Source: a candidate division WOR-3 bacterium (lineage in GTDB: Bacteria > Hydrothermota > Tepidihabitantia > Tepidihabitantales > CAIPLT01). From it: 64,000 nt of DNA. Location: NCBI GenBank assembly GCA_039801505.1, contig JBDRUV010000002.1, positions 1 to 64,000 of the forward strand, read 5' to 3'. A program made the translations under genes and the position numbers. Below, one piece after another: positions 44,905 through 54,744 of this stretch. Each line of letters opens with the position of its first letter. The stretch's first letter is position 1. A model generated the notes under the pieces. That model ran no database searches. It had not been told where the DNA came from and saw only the letters and a program-made list of their open reading frames with translations.

Positions 44905-47900
44905 ATGACCACTTATCGTATTAAAAAACTTATCGGGGTGTGTATATTATTAGGCGCAATGTTTTTTAGCACCCCACTAATGAGCCAGGCTATTACTGAT
45001 TACAGATTTTTCTCCTCAATGGGTACTTTTACGCCTCTAACTGGTGCTATTGTACCACCATTGTCTGGCGGTTCCTTAGACGATGGTTATTATAATAATA
45101 TTCCCATCGGTTTTACCTTTAATTATTTAGGGGTCGACTATACCATGCTTTCGGCCACGACTAACGGTTGTGTTGTTTTAGGCCAAACTCTGACTTCCTC
45201 ACTTATCACTAATAATCTTACCTCGGGCACCCCAAGACCGATCTTAGCACCACTGTGGGACGATTTAGATCAAGAAGCGTTTGGCACATTTTCTTATAAG
45301 ACCGAAGGCGCCGCGCCGAATCGGGTATTTACAGCTGAATGGTTAAATTTTGCTTGGAATTATACAGCAACCGAGCCGGTAATTTCCTTTCAATTAAAAC
45401 TTTATGAGGCTAATGGCAAGATTGAATTTATCTATCGCCAAGAACCTGGTGCGGTAGTAAATGGTAGCGCTTCCATTGGCATTACTGCAGTGGGTACCGG
45501 ACCGGGTAATTTTCTCTCGTTAGATGGCACCGGACCGGCTCCAAATGTTAGCAGTGAAATTGAGACCAATACTATCAATACCAAGCCAGCAACTGGTCAA
45601 ATATATGCTTTTGTTATTATTCCTTATCCGAGAATTTCTCATACGCCACTGACAAGTGATACTACAACCGGGCCACGATTAGTGCGGGCTATTATCACCA
45701 GCGCTATCGGTATCGCACCACCCCCTAACGGGCCTCGGCTGTATTATCGAACTTCGCCCGGCGCCTATACCAGTGTCCCAATGAGTAATGTGGGTGGCGA
45801 TACTTGGCAGGCTACAATCCCTGGGCAACCTCAAGGCACATTTGTAGAATACTATATTGCGGCTCAAGATACATCTAGTCCACCATTAGTTACAACGGCA
45901 CCACCTGGGGGGAGTGGTGCTAATCCTCCGGGCACGACTCCACCACCGGTGCCTTATTCTTATTATGTGCAACGGACAATTTCGGGCATAAAATATATCG
46001 TAAGTGGTGTTACTGCCCAGGACACTTATCCTTCATTTACGGCAGCAATTGAGGACTTAAATTCCAGCTTAGTTGCTCCGGGTGGGGTCATATTTAATGT
46101 GCCCGGTGATCAGACATTCATTGAGATTTTACCACCCATTACCGCCACCGGTGATCCAAATTCTCCGATTATCTTTCAAAAGATTGGAACTCGAGCTAAT
46201 CCCGTAGTAAGAAGAACCGATGCTGGGACGATTAGTACTTCTGTGCTTGGTGGCCAAGGTGATGCGGTAATTACCATTGATGGTGGCGACTATATAACCT
46301 TTGACGGCATTAATGTTGAAGCCACAGATCCCGGAATTGAGTATGGCTATTATTTGCGCAAACGTAACTCCGACGATGGTTGTAAAAATGTTACGATAAA
46401 GAATGCTAAGATCACCATGAACAAGGGCACAAGTCAGTACGTTGTTGGGATCTATGCTTCAAACAATGATTTGACATCATCACCAAGTTCGGCGACTGGT
46501 ATTACAATAACTTCTGATGGCGGCCGAACTGAAAATCTTAAGCTCTTGGGCAATGATATTCAAAATGTCTTTACGGGCATAATTTTACGAGGAAATTCTA
46601 CTTATCCAGATTTATATCCAATAGTTGGCGATTCTGGTATGGGTAACTCGATTACCAACTATGCCGGTAATGTTGCAGCCACAGCATATGGTGTCTATAT
46701 GATTTATCAGATTATGCCTAAGGTCAGCTATAATTATATTTCAAATACCGCTAATGGTGGTTCGAATTTCACCTCGATCGGTTATGGAATTATGAATTCG
46801 ACAACAACTAATGGTGGCGGTATAATTACTAATAATGTAATCGATATCACAACCAACACTGGTCAGCTTTCGGGTATTTATTCCACAACTGGTGGCACCA
46901 ATCCTTTGGTGCATGCCAATAACTCCTTAAAACTTTCGGCCACGGGTGGAAGTGGCGTGGTATATTTCCAATATGTTAGCGGCACTTATCCTTCAATAAC
47001 TATTACTAATAATGTCTTCATGACTAACGGTATTACCTCAACCGGCAGTTGTTATTTAATTTACAACTCGACGCCTACTCAGAATGTTTTAGTGAGTAAT
47101 AATGTCACAAGCGGGATATTTAACCGCACAGCAGCCTCTGGAACATTTTATGGATACTATAATTATGGCTCGCCGGCAGGTGGCACTGAATATCTTTTAA
47201 ACAACAACTTTTCCAATATTAATTTAGCCGGTAGTTCAGCTTTCTATGGGATATACTCTAATACTGCAACAGCTCATAATCGGGTTGCTTCGGGTAATGT
47301 GATTTCTAACATCTACGGTGGTTCTGGGACCATGTATGGAATTTCTTGTGTTTCGACAACTTCTAATCAAGTTTATAATAACATAATTGACAGTATAATT
47401 GGGGGCGGCACAGTTTATGGCTTAAATGTTACTGGCACGAATCCTTCGGTTTATAATAACATTGTGAGAAAATTGAAGACTACTGGAACAACTCTTTATG
47501 GAATCTATCTCGGTGGTTCTGGAACAACCAATTGTTATAAAAACCAAATTTATACCTTAACAAGCACGACCACAAGCACACCGGCTGTTGACGGAATCTA
47601 TGTGGGTACTGGTCTTACAGTTAACATTTATAATAACTTTATTTCCGACTTGAACGCTCCATCAGGGAATTCCGCAACTGCGATTGCAGGGATCTATGTC
47701 GCAGTTGGTACCAGCGGTGCCGTTGTGAATCTTTACTATAATAGTATCTATATTAACGCTACCAGCACTGGTGCCACTTTTGGAACCATTGGCGTTTATG
47801 CTTCAACAACACCAACAGTTGATATGCGTAATAATGTAATTGTTAACACATCGACACCTAACGGCACCGGTTTAACTGTGGCTTATCGGCGAAGTTCAAC

Positions 47901-50900
47901 AACCCTTACTACTTATGCCAGCACTTCGAATAATAACTGTTTTTACGCCGGCACACCATCAGCATCACGGTTAATCTTTTATGATGGCACTAACGCTGAC
48001 CAAACTTTGGCCCAATACAAAGCTCGGGTAGCACCGAGAGATTGGTATTCAGTTACTGAAGCCGTGGACTTTGTAAGCGCAACGGATCTCCATATTAATC
48101 CGACAACACCCACAAGACTTGAATCTGGTGCTCAGCCGATTTCCTGGATTACTACGGATATCGACGGGCAACCACGAGTTGGTTCAACTGAGATTAATAC
48201 CAATGTGATGTCTGATATTGGTGCTGATGAATTTAGTGGAACCCCAATTGACGAGTTTGGCCCGGTAATTACTTATACGCCACTACCATATACTAGTTCG
48301 ACCGGTAATCGAACCCTTACTGCCACCATTATCGATTTAATTTCTGGTGTTTCTGTAGAACCCGGGCGTCGACCGACTCTTTATTACAATAAAAACCGTG
48401 GGCCATGGTTCTGTGATTCGCTTATAGCACCGCCCTGGATATTTACAATAAATGTTGCAAATTTAGGCGGCGTGACTGTTGGCGATACGGTGTTCTATTA
48501 TGTTAGCGCCTATGACTCTTCAGGCAATCAGTCAGTAAATCCGATTACTGCTCCAGCCATACCAAACTTCTATATCATTACCCAGGCACCGCTTTCTGGT
48601 AACTATACCGTAGGGCTAGCGATGTTTAACGAACTAACCGGACGGAATATTTATTTTGAAAAAACAGTCCGAAAAGTAATTCGGGAAGTTCGAGAGCCGA
48701 TAGTCAAATCAACAACATCTTTAACTGGAGCCAAAAACGAACCAATTTCCGATGATGTAGAACTTCCGATAGAGAGTAAATTAGTAGAAGCTGAAGAAGA
48801 AATCTGGATTCCGATGGAAAATGGTAAACCATACCTTGGTGAACTATATGTCAAGAAATCAGAAAATCCAGAAATAAGATTTCCTGAAGGTATTGAGGGC
48901 GTTTACGCCACGATAACTGCGGCAATTGCTGATCTAAATTTACGTGGTGTGAACGGGCCTACAAATTTCCTCTTAGTTGATTCATCTTATCCTAATGAAA
49001 CTTATCCCTTAAGCATCGATGTGCTAAACGAATATAAACCGACAGCGGTAAACAAGGTAACAATTAAACCCGCTAGTGGCGTTGTAGCTACTATTTCTGG
49101 TTCAGCTGCTGGTACGCCGATCTTTCGGATAATTTCCAGTTACATTACAATCGATGGTTCTAACTCCGGGGGCACCGATCGCAGCTTAACTATCCAAAAT
49201 ACTAACGCATCTTCACCTCAAGTAATTGCAATTGCGCCAGCAACAACCACACCTACTATTGGGGTTACCATAAAGAACTGTATTATAATTAATGGCAGCA
49301 ATACAGCCAGTGCCGTTGTGGTTGGAAATCCTGGCTACTTTAATGATATTACTATCCAGAATAATAGCATTCAGTTGGCTTATATTGGTATCTACGTGCG
49401 AGCCGATCCTCCAACTGGTAGCAACGGGAGTGCTGTGCGAATTATTGGTAATGATCTTAATACCTCCGGCACCAATGCTATTCGATTAGTTGGAGTATAT
49501 TTCCAGGGAATTCAGCGTTCGCAAGTTGCTAATAACAACATCGGCAACTTTACGACCCAAGATGCTTCAAACATCACCGGAATTTGGTTTGCGTCAGATA
49601 CCCGGACCAGTTCTATTGTGAATAATACGATCGGCCCGATTGTCTCCACTACCGGCGCGCCTCGTGGAATTGCCATTTCTTCAGGCCTGGCTAACACTAA
49701 TATTATTATCTCTAAGAATACAATTACTGGAATTTCTACTAGCTACAGCAGTGCGCCTTACGGAATCTATATTTTCTCAACCACCACAGGAGTCACAGTG
49801 GAAAAGAATAATGTTACTGGAATTTATAATACCAATACCGGTGGCTACGGAGCACGGGGTATTCATGTTAATACTGGTATTTCGGCAAGTAATATTCTTA
49901 TTAAGAACAATTTTGTCTCAGACGTCAAAGCTACATCTGACGTGTCAACAACATACTGGGGCATTGGCATCGGTATTGAAGGAGCTACAGGCAGTGTTAA
50001 GGTCTATAATAATAGTGTTTATTTGTCAGGCACAATGGCCGGCTATAGTGCAGCAACTGTTCATGCCGCATTTGCGGTGATTACTTCTACGGCCACCGAT
50101 TTAGATGTTCGAAATAATATCTTTGTAAACACTTTTGATAATACGAACAGCACAACCGATAAAAGCTACGCCATCAACAGTCAAGCACCGGCCACAGTAT
50201 TCACAAGCATTAATTACAACGATTACTATGTAGGCGGCCCAGCTGGCATTTTAGGTTATCTTAATAGCGACCGACTGACACTCGACGCCTGGCGGTTGGC
50301 AACTGGTCAGGACTTGAATTCAATTTCGGCTGATCCATTATTTACTAGCACTACTGATTTGCATATTCCTCGTAATGTTATTTCGCCGATAAACCGCAAA
50401 GCAACCCCAATTGCTTTAGTGTCCGATGATTTTGATGACGAGACGCGACATCCGACTTATCCGGATATTGGTGCCGACGAATACACCCCCTATCCACCTC
50501 AAGAGTTTACCCTGGTAAGTCCTCTTAATGGTGCGATAACTCAACCATTAGTTGGTCAACTGATCTGGCGTAAAGCCGAGTTGGCTGAATTTTATAATGT
50601 TTATTTAAGTATTGATTCACCACCTTCAACATTGGTTAGCACCCAAACAGATACTGTTTATCAATATAATTTGTCGCCGAACCAAACATACTATTGGCAG
50701 GTGGTTGCCTTGAACGATACTCAACAAGTTACCGAAGGTGCAACTTATTCTGAAATTTGGAAATTCCGGACCGAAATTTGGGATGTAGGTGCAGTTTCCA
50801 TTATTCGTCCCGGACCGATTGGATTTGCAGGTAATGTGATTATTCCCAAGGTGAAAGTGAAGAATTTTGGCGATGTTCCTCAGAGTTTTACTGTTACTAT

Positions 50901-52500
50901 GCACATTGGTTCAATTTATACTGACACCAAAACAGTTAATAATCTCTTACCTCAGGAGACTTTGATGGTTGATTTTGAACCTTGGACTGCAGTGTTGGGG
51001 ACTTACAATCTTTTGGCTTACACAACATTAATGCAAGATAATAACCCGGCTAACGACACCGTGTGTGGCATTACTGAAATCCAACCTCCAGCACATGATG
51101 TTGGCGTACTTGAGATTTTATCGCCAACCGCCGAGACAACTCTTGCCGGAACCAACATTGTACCACAAGTGCGAATAAAGAATTTTGGTGCCTTCACGGA
51201 GACTTTTAACGTGCGTCTTACAATAGGTGATATATATAATGAGATAGTTTATATTAGTAACTTTGAATCTGGGGCTGAAAGTACGATTACTTTCCCATCC
51301 TGGATTAGTTTGCCTTGTAATTATACCCTAAAATGCTCAACCGAGCTCGATATTGATCAACTACCAGAAAATGATGTAGCATACAAAACACTTACTGTGC
51401 AGTATTATGATGTTGGTGTAACCGGAATCTTAATTCCTCAAGATACGGTATTTGTCAATACTGAATATTGGCCGGCATTTATAGCAACAAATAATAGCGT
51501 TCATGTCTCGGGTCCTATTCCAGTGACTATTAAATTAACCATTCGTCGTTATCCAGTAAAGATGATTTCATACTGTTCGATTGGACGAAGTGAAAATCCT
51601 GAGCTAGTTAAAGAATGTGAATGGTCTACGGAAATACCGGTTGGTACATGTACGATAATTTCTCCAGAAGACTGGAAGCCGATTTTATGGGATATCTGTT
51701 GGATAAGCGAACCAACCTATCATGAGGTAATCGTCGAGATTACAGCTCCCAACGATATGGAGCCTACCAACAATAGATTATCAAAACCAGTGACAGTTCG
51801 ATGTGATGTTGCTGATTTACAGATGAGTTGGACAGGTTTACTCATAGGATATACGCCGCAATATTCAGAGACCCTTTCATTTAGAGCCTATAATGTTGCA
51901 TCTGTTGTTACAAGTGGACCTTATGAATTATCATCAATACCATTCCGAGCTAAAATTCGAATTTTCCGAGAGAGCGACAACGCGTTAGTCTACTCAAGGT
52001 ATTTAGATCGAGAAATTTTACGAATGTCATATCTCTGTTTGCCATTCCAATCCAGCTTTACACCATCAACGCCGGGTTGGTATAGAATTAAATCATGGCT
52101 TGAAACTCGGCCGGGAATCGATTTGATTGCCGAAAACAATGTTTGTGAACGGCGGTATTACTTTATGGATCTGCTGCCAACAGGTACATCAAGCAATATT
52201 ACTCAAGCTGCTCAGAGCAGCGCTAGCGAGAAGATAAACACCTTATCGTTATTAATTGAACCTAATCCAATGGCGCATCGGGCAAAGATTTCGTGGCAAT
52301 TGCCGATTGCGGGAGATGTAGCTATTAGAATTTATGATGTTAACGGACGACTAGTTAGCACGGTATTTAACGGTACTTGTGGTATTGGTCTACACGAAAT
52401 TAATTGGGTTCCAACTAATCAGATATCATATGGCATTTACTTCTGCGAACTAACTACCGAAAATCAGCGAATACGCCAGAAACTTGTAATAACGAAATAA
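44905..52500 (+). CDS. Giant secreted beta-helix/CARDB protein with T9SS-like sorting domain
   Basis: The 2531-residue protein starts with a signal peptide (LIGVCILLGAMFFSTPLMSQA) behind a near-perfect Shine-Dalgarno sequence. In order it shows a jelly-roll domain (~35-225), an Ig/Fn3-like domain (~240-320), a right-handed beta-helix rich in N-N-x-I and YNN turns (~355-1110), an Ig-like domain (~1115-1220), a charged linker (~1245-1310, KTVRKVIREVREPIVK), a second beta-helix (~1315-1855), an Fn3-like domain (QLIWRKAELAEFYNVYLS), three to four CARDB repeats (~1955-2330), the YSRYLDR/RPGIDLIAEN module also found in the protein at 4727, and the sorting domain (~2450-2531; SYGIYFCELTTEN). Beta-helix exoproteins are often adhesins or polysaccharide-degrading; no catalytic residues were recognised. 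Confidence 0.9.
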   Translation: MTTYRIKKLIGVCILLGAMFFSTPLMSQAITDYRFFSSMGTFTPLTGAIVPPLSGGSLDDGYYNNIPIGFTFNYLGVDYTMLSATTNGCVVLGQTLTSSLITNNLTSGTPRPILAPLWDDLDQEAFGTFSYKTEGAAPNRVFTAEWLNFAWNYTATEPVISFQLKLYEANGKIEFIYRQEPGAVVNGSASIGITAVGTGPGNFLSLDGTGPAPNVSSEIETNTINTKPATGQIYAFVIIPYPRISHTPLTSDTTTGPRLVRAIITSAIGIAPPPNGPRLYYRTSPGAYTSVPMSNVGGDTWQATIPGQPQGTFVEYYIAAQDTSSPPLVTTAPPGGSGANPPGTTPPPVPYSYYVQRTISGIKYIVSGVTAQDTYPSFTAAIEDLNSSLVAPGGVIFNVPGDQTFIEILPPITATGDPNSPIIFQKIGTRANPVVRRTDAGTISTSVLGGQGDAVITIDGGDYITFDGINVEATDPGIEYGYYLRKRNSDDGCKNVTIKNAKITMNKGTSQYVVGIYASNNDLTSSPSSATGITITSDGGRTENLKLLGNDIQNVFTGIILRGNSTYPDLYPIVGDSGMGNSITNYAGNVAATAYGVYMIYQIMPKVSYNYISNTANGGSNFTSIGYGIMNSTTTNGGGIITNNVIDITTNTGQLSGIYSTTGGTNPLVHANNSLKLSATGGSGVVYFQYVSGTYPSITITNNVFMTNGITSTGSCYLIYNSTPTQNVLVSNNVTSGIFNRTAASGTFYGYYNYGSPAGGTEYLLNNNFSNINLAGSSAFYGIYSNTATAHNRVASGNVISNIYGGSGTMYGISCVSTTSNQVYNNIIDSIIGGGTVYGLNVTGTNPSVYNNIVRKLKTTGTTLYGIYLGGSGTTNCYKNQIYTLTSTTTSTPAVDGIYVGTGLTVNIYNNFISDLNAPSGNSATAIAGIYVAVGTSGAVVNLYYNSIYINATSTGATFGTIGVYASTTPTVDMRNNVIVNTSTPNGTGLTVAYRRSSTTLTTYASTSNNNCFYAGTPSASRLIFYDGTNADQTLAQYKARVAPRDWYSVTEAVDFVSATDLHINPTTPTRLESGAQPISWITTDIDGQPRVGSTEINTNVMSDIGADEFSGTPIDEFGPVITYTPLPYTSSTGNRTLTATIIDLISGVSVEPGRRPTLYYNKNRGPWFCDSLIAPPWIFTINVANLGGVTVGDTVFYYVSAYDSSGNQSVNPITAPAIPNFYIITQAPLSGNYTVGLAMFNELTGRNIYFEKTVRKVIREVREPIVKSTTSLTGAKNEPISDDVELPIESKLVEAEEEIWIPMENGKPYLGELYVKKSENPEIRFPEGIEGVYATITAAIADLNLRGVNGPTNFLLVDSSYPNETYPLSIDVLNEYKPTAVNKVTIKPASGVVATISGSAAGTPIFRIISSYITIDGSNSGGTDRSLTIQNTNASSPQVIAIAPATTTPTIGVTIKNCIIINGSNTASAVVVGNPGYFNDITIQNNSIQLAYIGIYVRADPPTGSNGSAVRIIGNDLNTSGTNAIRLVGVYFQGIQRSQVANNNIGNFTTQDASNITGIWFASDTRTSSIVNNTIGPIVSTTGAPRGIAISSGLANTNIIISKNTITGISTSYSSAPYGIYIFSTTTGVTVEKNNVTGIYNTNTGGYGARGIHVNTGISASNILIKNNFVSDVKATSDVSTTYWGIGIGIEGATGSVKVYNNSVYLSGTMAGYSAATVHAAFAVITSTATDLDVRNNIFVNTFDNTNSTTDKSYAINSQAPATVFTSINYNDYYVGGPAGILGYLNSDRLTLDAWRLATGQDLNSISADPLFTSTTDLHIPRNVISPINRKATPIALVSDDFDDETRHPTYPDIGADEYTPYPPQEFTLVSPLNGAITQPLVGQLIWRKAELAEFYNVYLSIDSPPSTLVSTQTDTVYQYNLSPNQTYYWQVVALNDTQQVTEGATYSEIWKFRTEIWDVGAVSIIRPGPIGFAGNVIIPKVKVKNFGDVPQSFTVTMHIGSIYTDTKTVNNLLPQETLMVDFEPWTAVLGTYNLLAYTTLMQDNNPANDTVCGITEIQPPAHDVGVLEILSPTAETTLAGTNIVPQVRIKNFGAFTETFNVRLTIGDIYNEIVYISNFESGAESTITFPSWISLPCNYTLKCSTELDIDQLPENDVAYKTLTVQYYDVGVTGILIPQDTVFVNTEYWPAFIATNNSVHVSGPIPVTIKLTIRRYPVKMISYCSIGRSENPELVKECEWSTEIPVGTCTIISPEDWKPILWDICWISEPTYHEVIVEITAPNDMEPTNNRLSKPVTVRCDVADLQMSWTGLLIGYTPQYSETLSFRAYNVASVVTSGPYELSSIPFRAKIRIFRESDNALVYSRYLDREILRMSYLCLPFQSSFTPSTPGWYRIKSWLETRPGIDLIAENNVCERRYYFMDLLPTGTSSNITQAAQSSASEKINTLSLLIEPNPMAHRAKISWQLPIAGDVAIRIYDVNGRLVSTVFNGTCGIGLHEINWVPTNQISYGIYFCELTTENQRIRQKLVITK

Positions 52501-52513
52501 CCTTACAAAAACC

Positions 52514-52550
52514 ATGGGGCTTGAGGTAAAATCCTCAAGCCCCATTTTTT
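52514..52550. terminator. Strong terminator, likely bidirectional
   Basis: ATGGGGCTTGAGG (52514-52526) pairs perfectly with CCTCAAGCCCCAT (52533-52545) over a 6-base loop, and T residues follow on the plus strand. The gene at 52567 converges on it and an A-rich stretch precedes the stem, so it may also end that transcript. Confidence 0.93.
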
Positions 52551-52566
52551 ATTTTAATAAGCTGTT

Positions 52567-53046
52567 TTATTTATTAGTTGGCTTAAAGTAAAGAATATCG
52601 TTAATCGATCCTTCACGCTCTGGTTGAGGCTTTAGGACTGCGCAAACCCTCATTCCAAAACATAGTTCTTCAACCGAGCATTCGCCTAATTTATGTACAA
52701 TACATGTGCTTGAGCCATCCAGATTAATTAGTCCGACAATTATTGGTTTTTCTAATGGTTGCCCCTTAAGATCAAAATATATCGTTGTAAATGATTCTAA
52801 AGTGCCACACTCCGACACCTCTATATATTCTTTTAATTCATTAAAACACCGTTCACAATATATTCTGGGTGGGACATACACAATCTCGCATTTTGGGCAT
52901 CTTATTCCTAAGAATTTACCATTATCTTTTATATGACGGAAGAACTTTTCACCAGCAACTCCTACGGTGTATATACTCTCGACTGGCAATTCACCGTACC
53001 ATTGGTGCACAATGTGCGGTTTGTCGATACGTTCCTTAAATGCCAT
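52567..53046 (-). CDS. DUF35 zinc-ribbon/OB-fold protein, copy 1
   Basis: The 159-residue protein has the rubredoxin-like zinc ribbon CPKCEIVYVPPRIYCERC (~51-68) and a DUF35 OB fold (LESFTTIYFDLKGQPLEKP, VGLINLDGSSTCIVHKLG, GMRVCAVLKPQ). DUF35 proteins form complexes with thiolases or HMG-CoA synthase and shuttle acyl-CoA, and two thiolase-like genes are encoded just upstream. The start overlaps the next DUF35 gene by 11 bases. Confidence 0.9.
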   Translation of the reverse strand: MAFKERIDKPHIVHQWYGELPVESIYTVGVAGEKFFRHIKDNGKFLGIRCPKCEIVYVPPRIYCERCFNELKEYIEVSECGTLESFTTIYFDLKGQPLEKPIIVGLINLDGSSTCIVHKLGECSVEELCFGMRVCAVLKPQPEREGSINDILYFKPTNK

Positions 53047-53566
53047 TTTTCCCCTCCAAATTTATTGGTTGCCAATATAAAATATCAGTAATAGCCCCCT
53101 CGCGGTCCTTTTCTGGTTTCCAAACCGCTTTTACTTTCATTCCCACATAGATTTTATGCGGATCGACACCACCAATAAGATGTAATATTCCCATACCTTT
53201 TGAAGCACCGTCAATTTCAATTACCGCAGGAATTTGTGGTTCTTTTATTCGTCGTACGTCCCAAGTCACATAGCAGATTGAAAAGGTATTTACTGTACCA
53301 GTATCTGAAAGCTTAATCCACTCGTCTATTGGACGAAAACACCATTCACAGAAAGCCCGAGGTGGGACCATTATACGCTGGCACCGATAGCACTTTACCC
53401 CCCAAATTATCCCGTCCTTAAGACCAGCTAGGTATTTGCCAATCGCAATGCCGCTATCCCAAAGATATTTCGCGTCAGCTGTCCAACGGGTAGTAAGAAC
53501 TTTCCTATTTTTTATGTCTTCATCAGATATTGAAGTAGCCCGGAAATTTAATTTATTATCTTGCAT
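53036..53566 (-). CDS. DUF35 zinc-ribbon/OB-fold protein, copy 2
   Basis: An open frame extends back to 53767 inside the thiolase gene, but ATG 53566 with AGGAGGA upstream is the real start. The 176-residue product has the zinc ribbon CYRCQRIMVPPRAFCEWC and the OB fold (TVNTFSICYVTWDVRR, AVIEIDGASKGMGILHLIGG, GMKVKAVWKPEKDREGAI). It is longer at the N-terminus than copy 1. Two different DUF35 subunits paired with two different thiolase-like subunits suggest a four-part complex. Confidence 0.9.
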   Translation of the reverse strand: MQDNKLNFRATSISDEDIKNRKVLTTRWTADAKYLWDSGIAIGKYLAGLKDGIIWGVKCYRCQRIMVPPRAFCEWCFRPIDEWIKLSDTGTVNTFSICYVTWDVRRIKEPQIPAVIEIDGASKGMGILHLIGGVDPHKIYVGMKVKAVWKPEKDREGAITDILYWQPINLEGKNGI

Positions 53567-53574
53567 AGTTCCTC

Positions 53575-54735
53575 CTAAATTCCAACTACCACAACTGTCC
53601 CTACTTGCATTAGATCGCCCCAGGCTTGGGCGACACCTCGTTTTACTTTTCTTGCCACTTGGCGTTTTCCAGCTTCGCCTCGTAATTGCCAGAATAACTC
53701 CGCAACCTTCATCAAACCAGCGGCCGCGATTGGATTTCCAACTCCCAGAAGTCCACCAGATGGGCATACCGGGAGTTCGCCGTCCCGTTGCGTAACACCG
53801 TCAACAGTTAGTTGTGGCGCTTCACCGCGACCACAAAGCATTAATCCCTCTAAGTGATGAAGCTCTTTATAATCAAATGGATCATATGGTTCAGCGATAT
53901 GAATCTGGTGGCGCGGATCAGTTATACCTGCCATCTTATATGCCATGCGCGCTGCTTCTTCAACATATCTCGGATAACATAAATCACGGTTGGTCCAATA
54001 GGCCGTATCTAAACACCAGCCAACACCTTCAATCCAGACTGGTTTATCGGTCACACGTCGTGCAATTGACGCATTGGTTAGAACCAAAGCCACAGCACCA
54101 TCAGATACCGGGCTTACATCAAGTCGTTGCACTGGCCAGGCTAAAACTTCAGATTTGAGAATATCTTCTACTGTGACTCGTGAGGCAATTTGAGCGCACG
54201 GGTGGTCTAGGGCGTTATTTTTATTTTTTACCGCTACCAAAGCGATATCTTCTTTTCGTAAGCCATAAGTTTGCATATAGCGATTCATCTCTAAGGCGAA
54301 GATCCATAACAAATTGGGTTTGAGTGGTCTTTCAGTAGTATGATCGAAAATTGTCAGAAATGCCCCTTGAGGATGTGGTTGATACGAAGACATTTTTTCT
54401 TCGCAAACCACTAAACATGTGTCAATTATTCCCGATGCTATATGATACCACCCTTGAATTACTGCAAATACCCCGGTTCCGCCACCAACATAACAACGCA
54501 TATATGGTTTACCCCAAGCACCAGCGCCATCTGAAAGATATTCGCCTTTCATATGGACACCATCAAAGGTATCCGGAGCGGAACCTAATACCACGGCATC
54601 AATTTGGTCTAGATTCATACCGCAGGAATCCAGAGCCATTTTAGCAGCTAGATAGGCTAGTTCTTTACCCGTTTCTTGGGCTCGCCGGACAAATTTGGTC
54701 ATGCCGGCCCCAACAATTGCTACTCTATTGCCCAT
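53575..54735 (-). CDS. Thiolase-like acyl-CoA protein, Cys retained
   Basis: The 386-residue protein has a thiolase fold: RVAIVGAGMTKFVRR, then RCYVGGGTGVFAVIQGW, where the Cys aligns with the acyl-accepting Cys of SCP2/archaeal thiolases, then SDGAVALVLTN and LPVCPSGGLLGVGNPIAAAGL. The usual GHP histidine is GNP and the usual NPSGG asparagine is Cys, so catalysis is doubtful or altered. GGAGG precedes the ATG. Next to DUF35 genes, it may act in acetyl/acetoacetyl-CoA or ketone/steroid-like chemistry. Confidence 0.86.
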   Translation of the reverse strand: MGNRVAIVGAGMTKFVRRAQETGKELAYLAAKMALDSCGMNLDQIDAVVLGSAPDTFDGVHMKGEYLSDGAGAWGKPYMRCYVGGGTGVFAVIQGWYHIASGIIDTCLVVCEEKMSSYQPHPQGAFLTIFDHTTERPLKPNLLWIFALEMNRYMQTYGLRKEDIALVAVKNKNNALDHPCAQIASRVTVEDILKSEVLAWPVQRLDVSPVSDGAVALVLTNASIARRVTDKPVWIEGVGWCLDTAYWTNRDLCYPRYVEEAARMAYKMAGITDPRHQIHIAEPYDPFDYKELHHLEGLMLCGRGEAPQLTVDGVTQRDGELPVCPSGGLLGVGNPIAAAGLMKVAELFWQLRGEAGKRQVARKVKRGVAQAWGDLMQVGTVVVVGI

Positions 54736-54744
54736 CAGAACCTC

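Noticed and set aside
46300-48100. Repetitive YNN/TNN-rich stretch as a CRISPR-like or tandem DNA repeat
   Set aside because: The repetition is at protein level (beta-helix turns); there are no identical DNA repeats with spacers.
53567-53767. N-terminal extension of the second DUF35 protein
   Set aside because: It overlaps the thiolase gene, is of odd composition, and a good ribosome-binding site marks ATG 53566.
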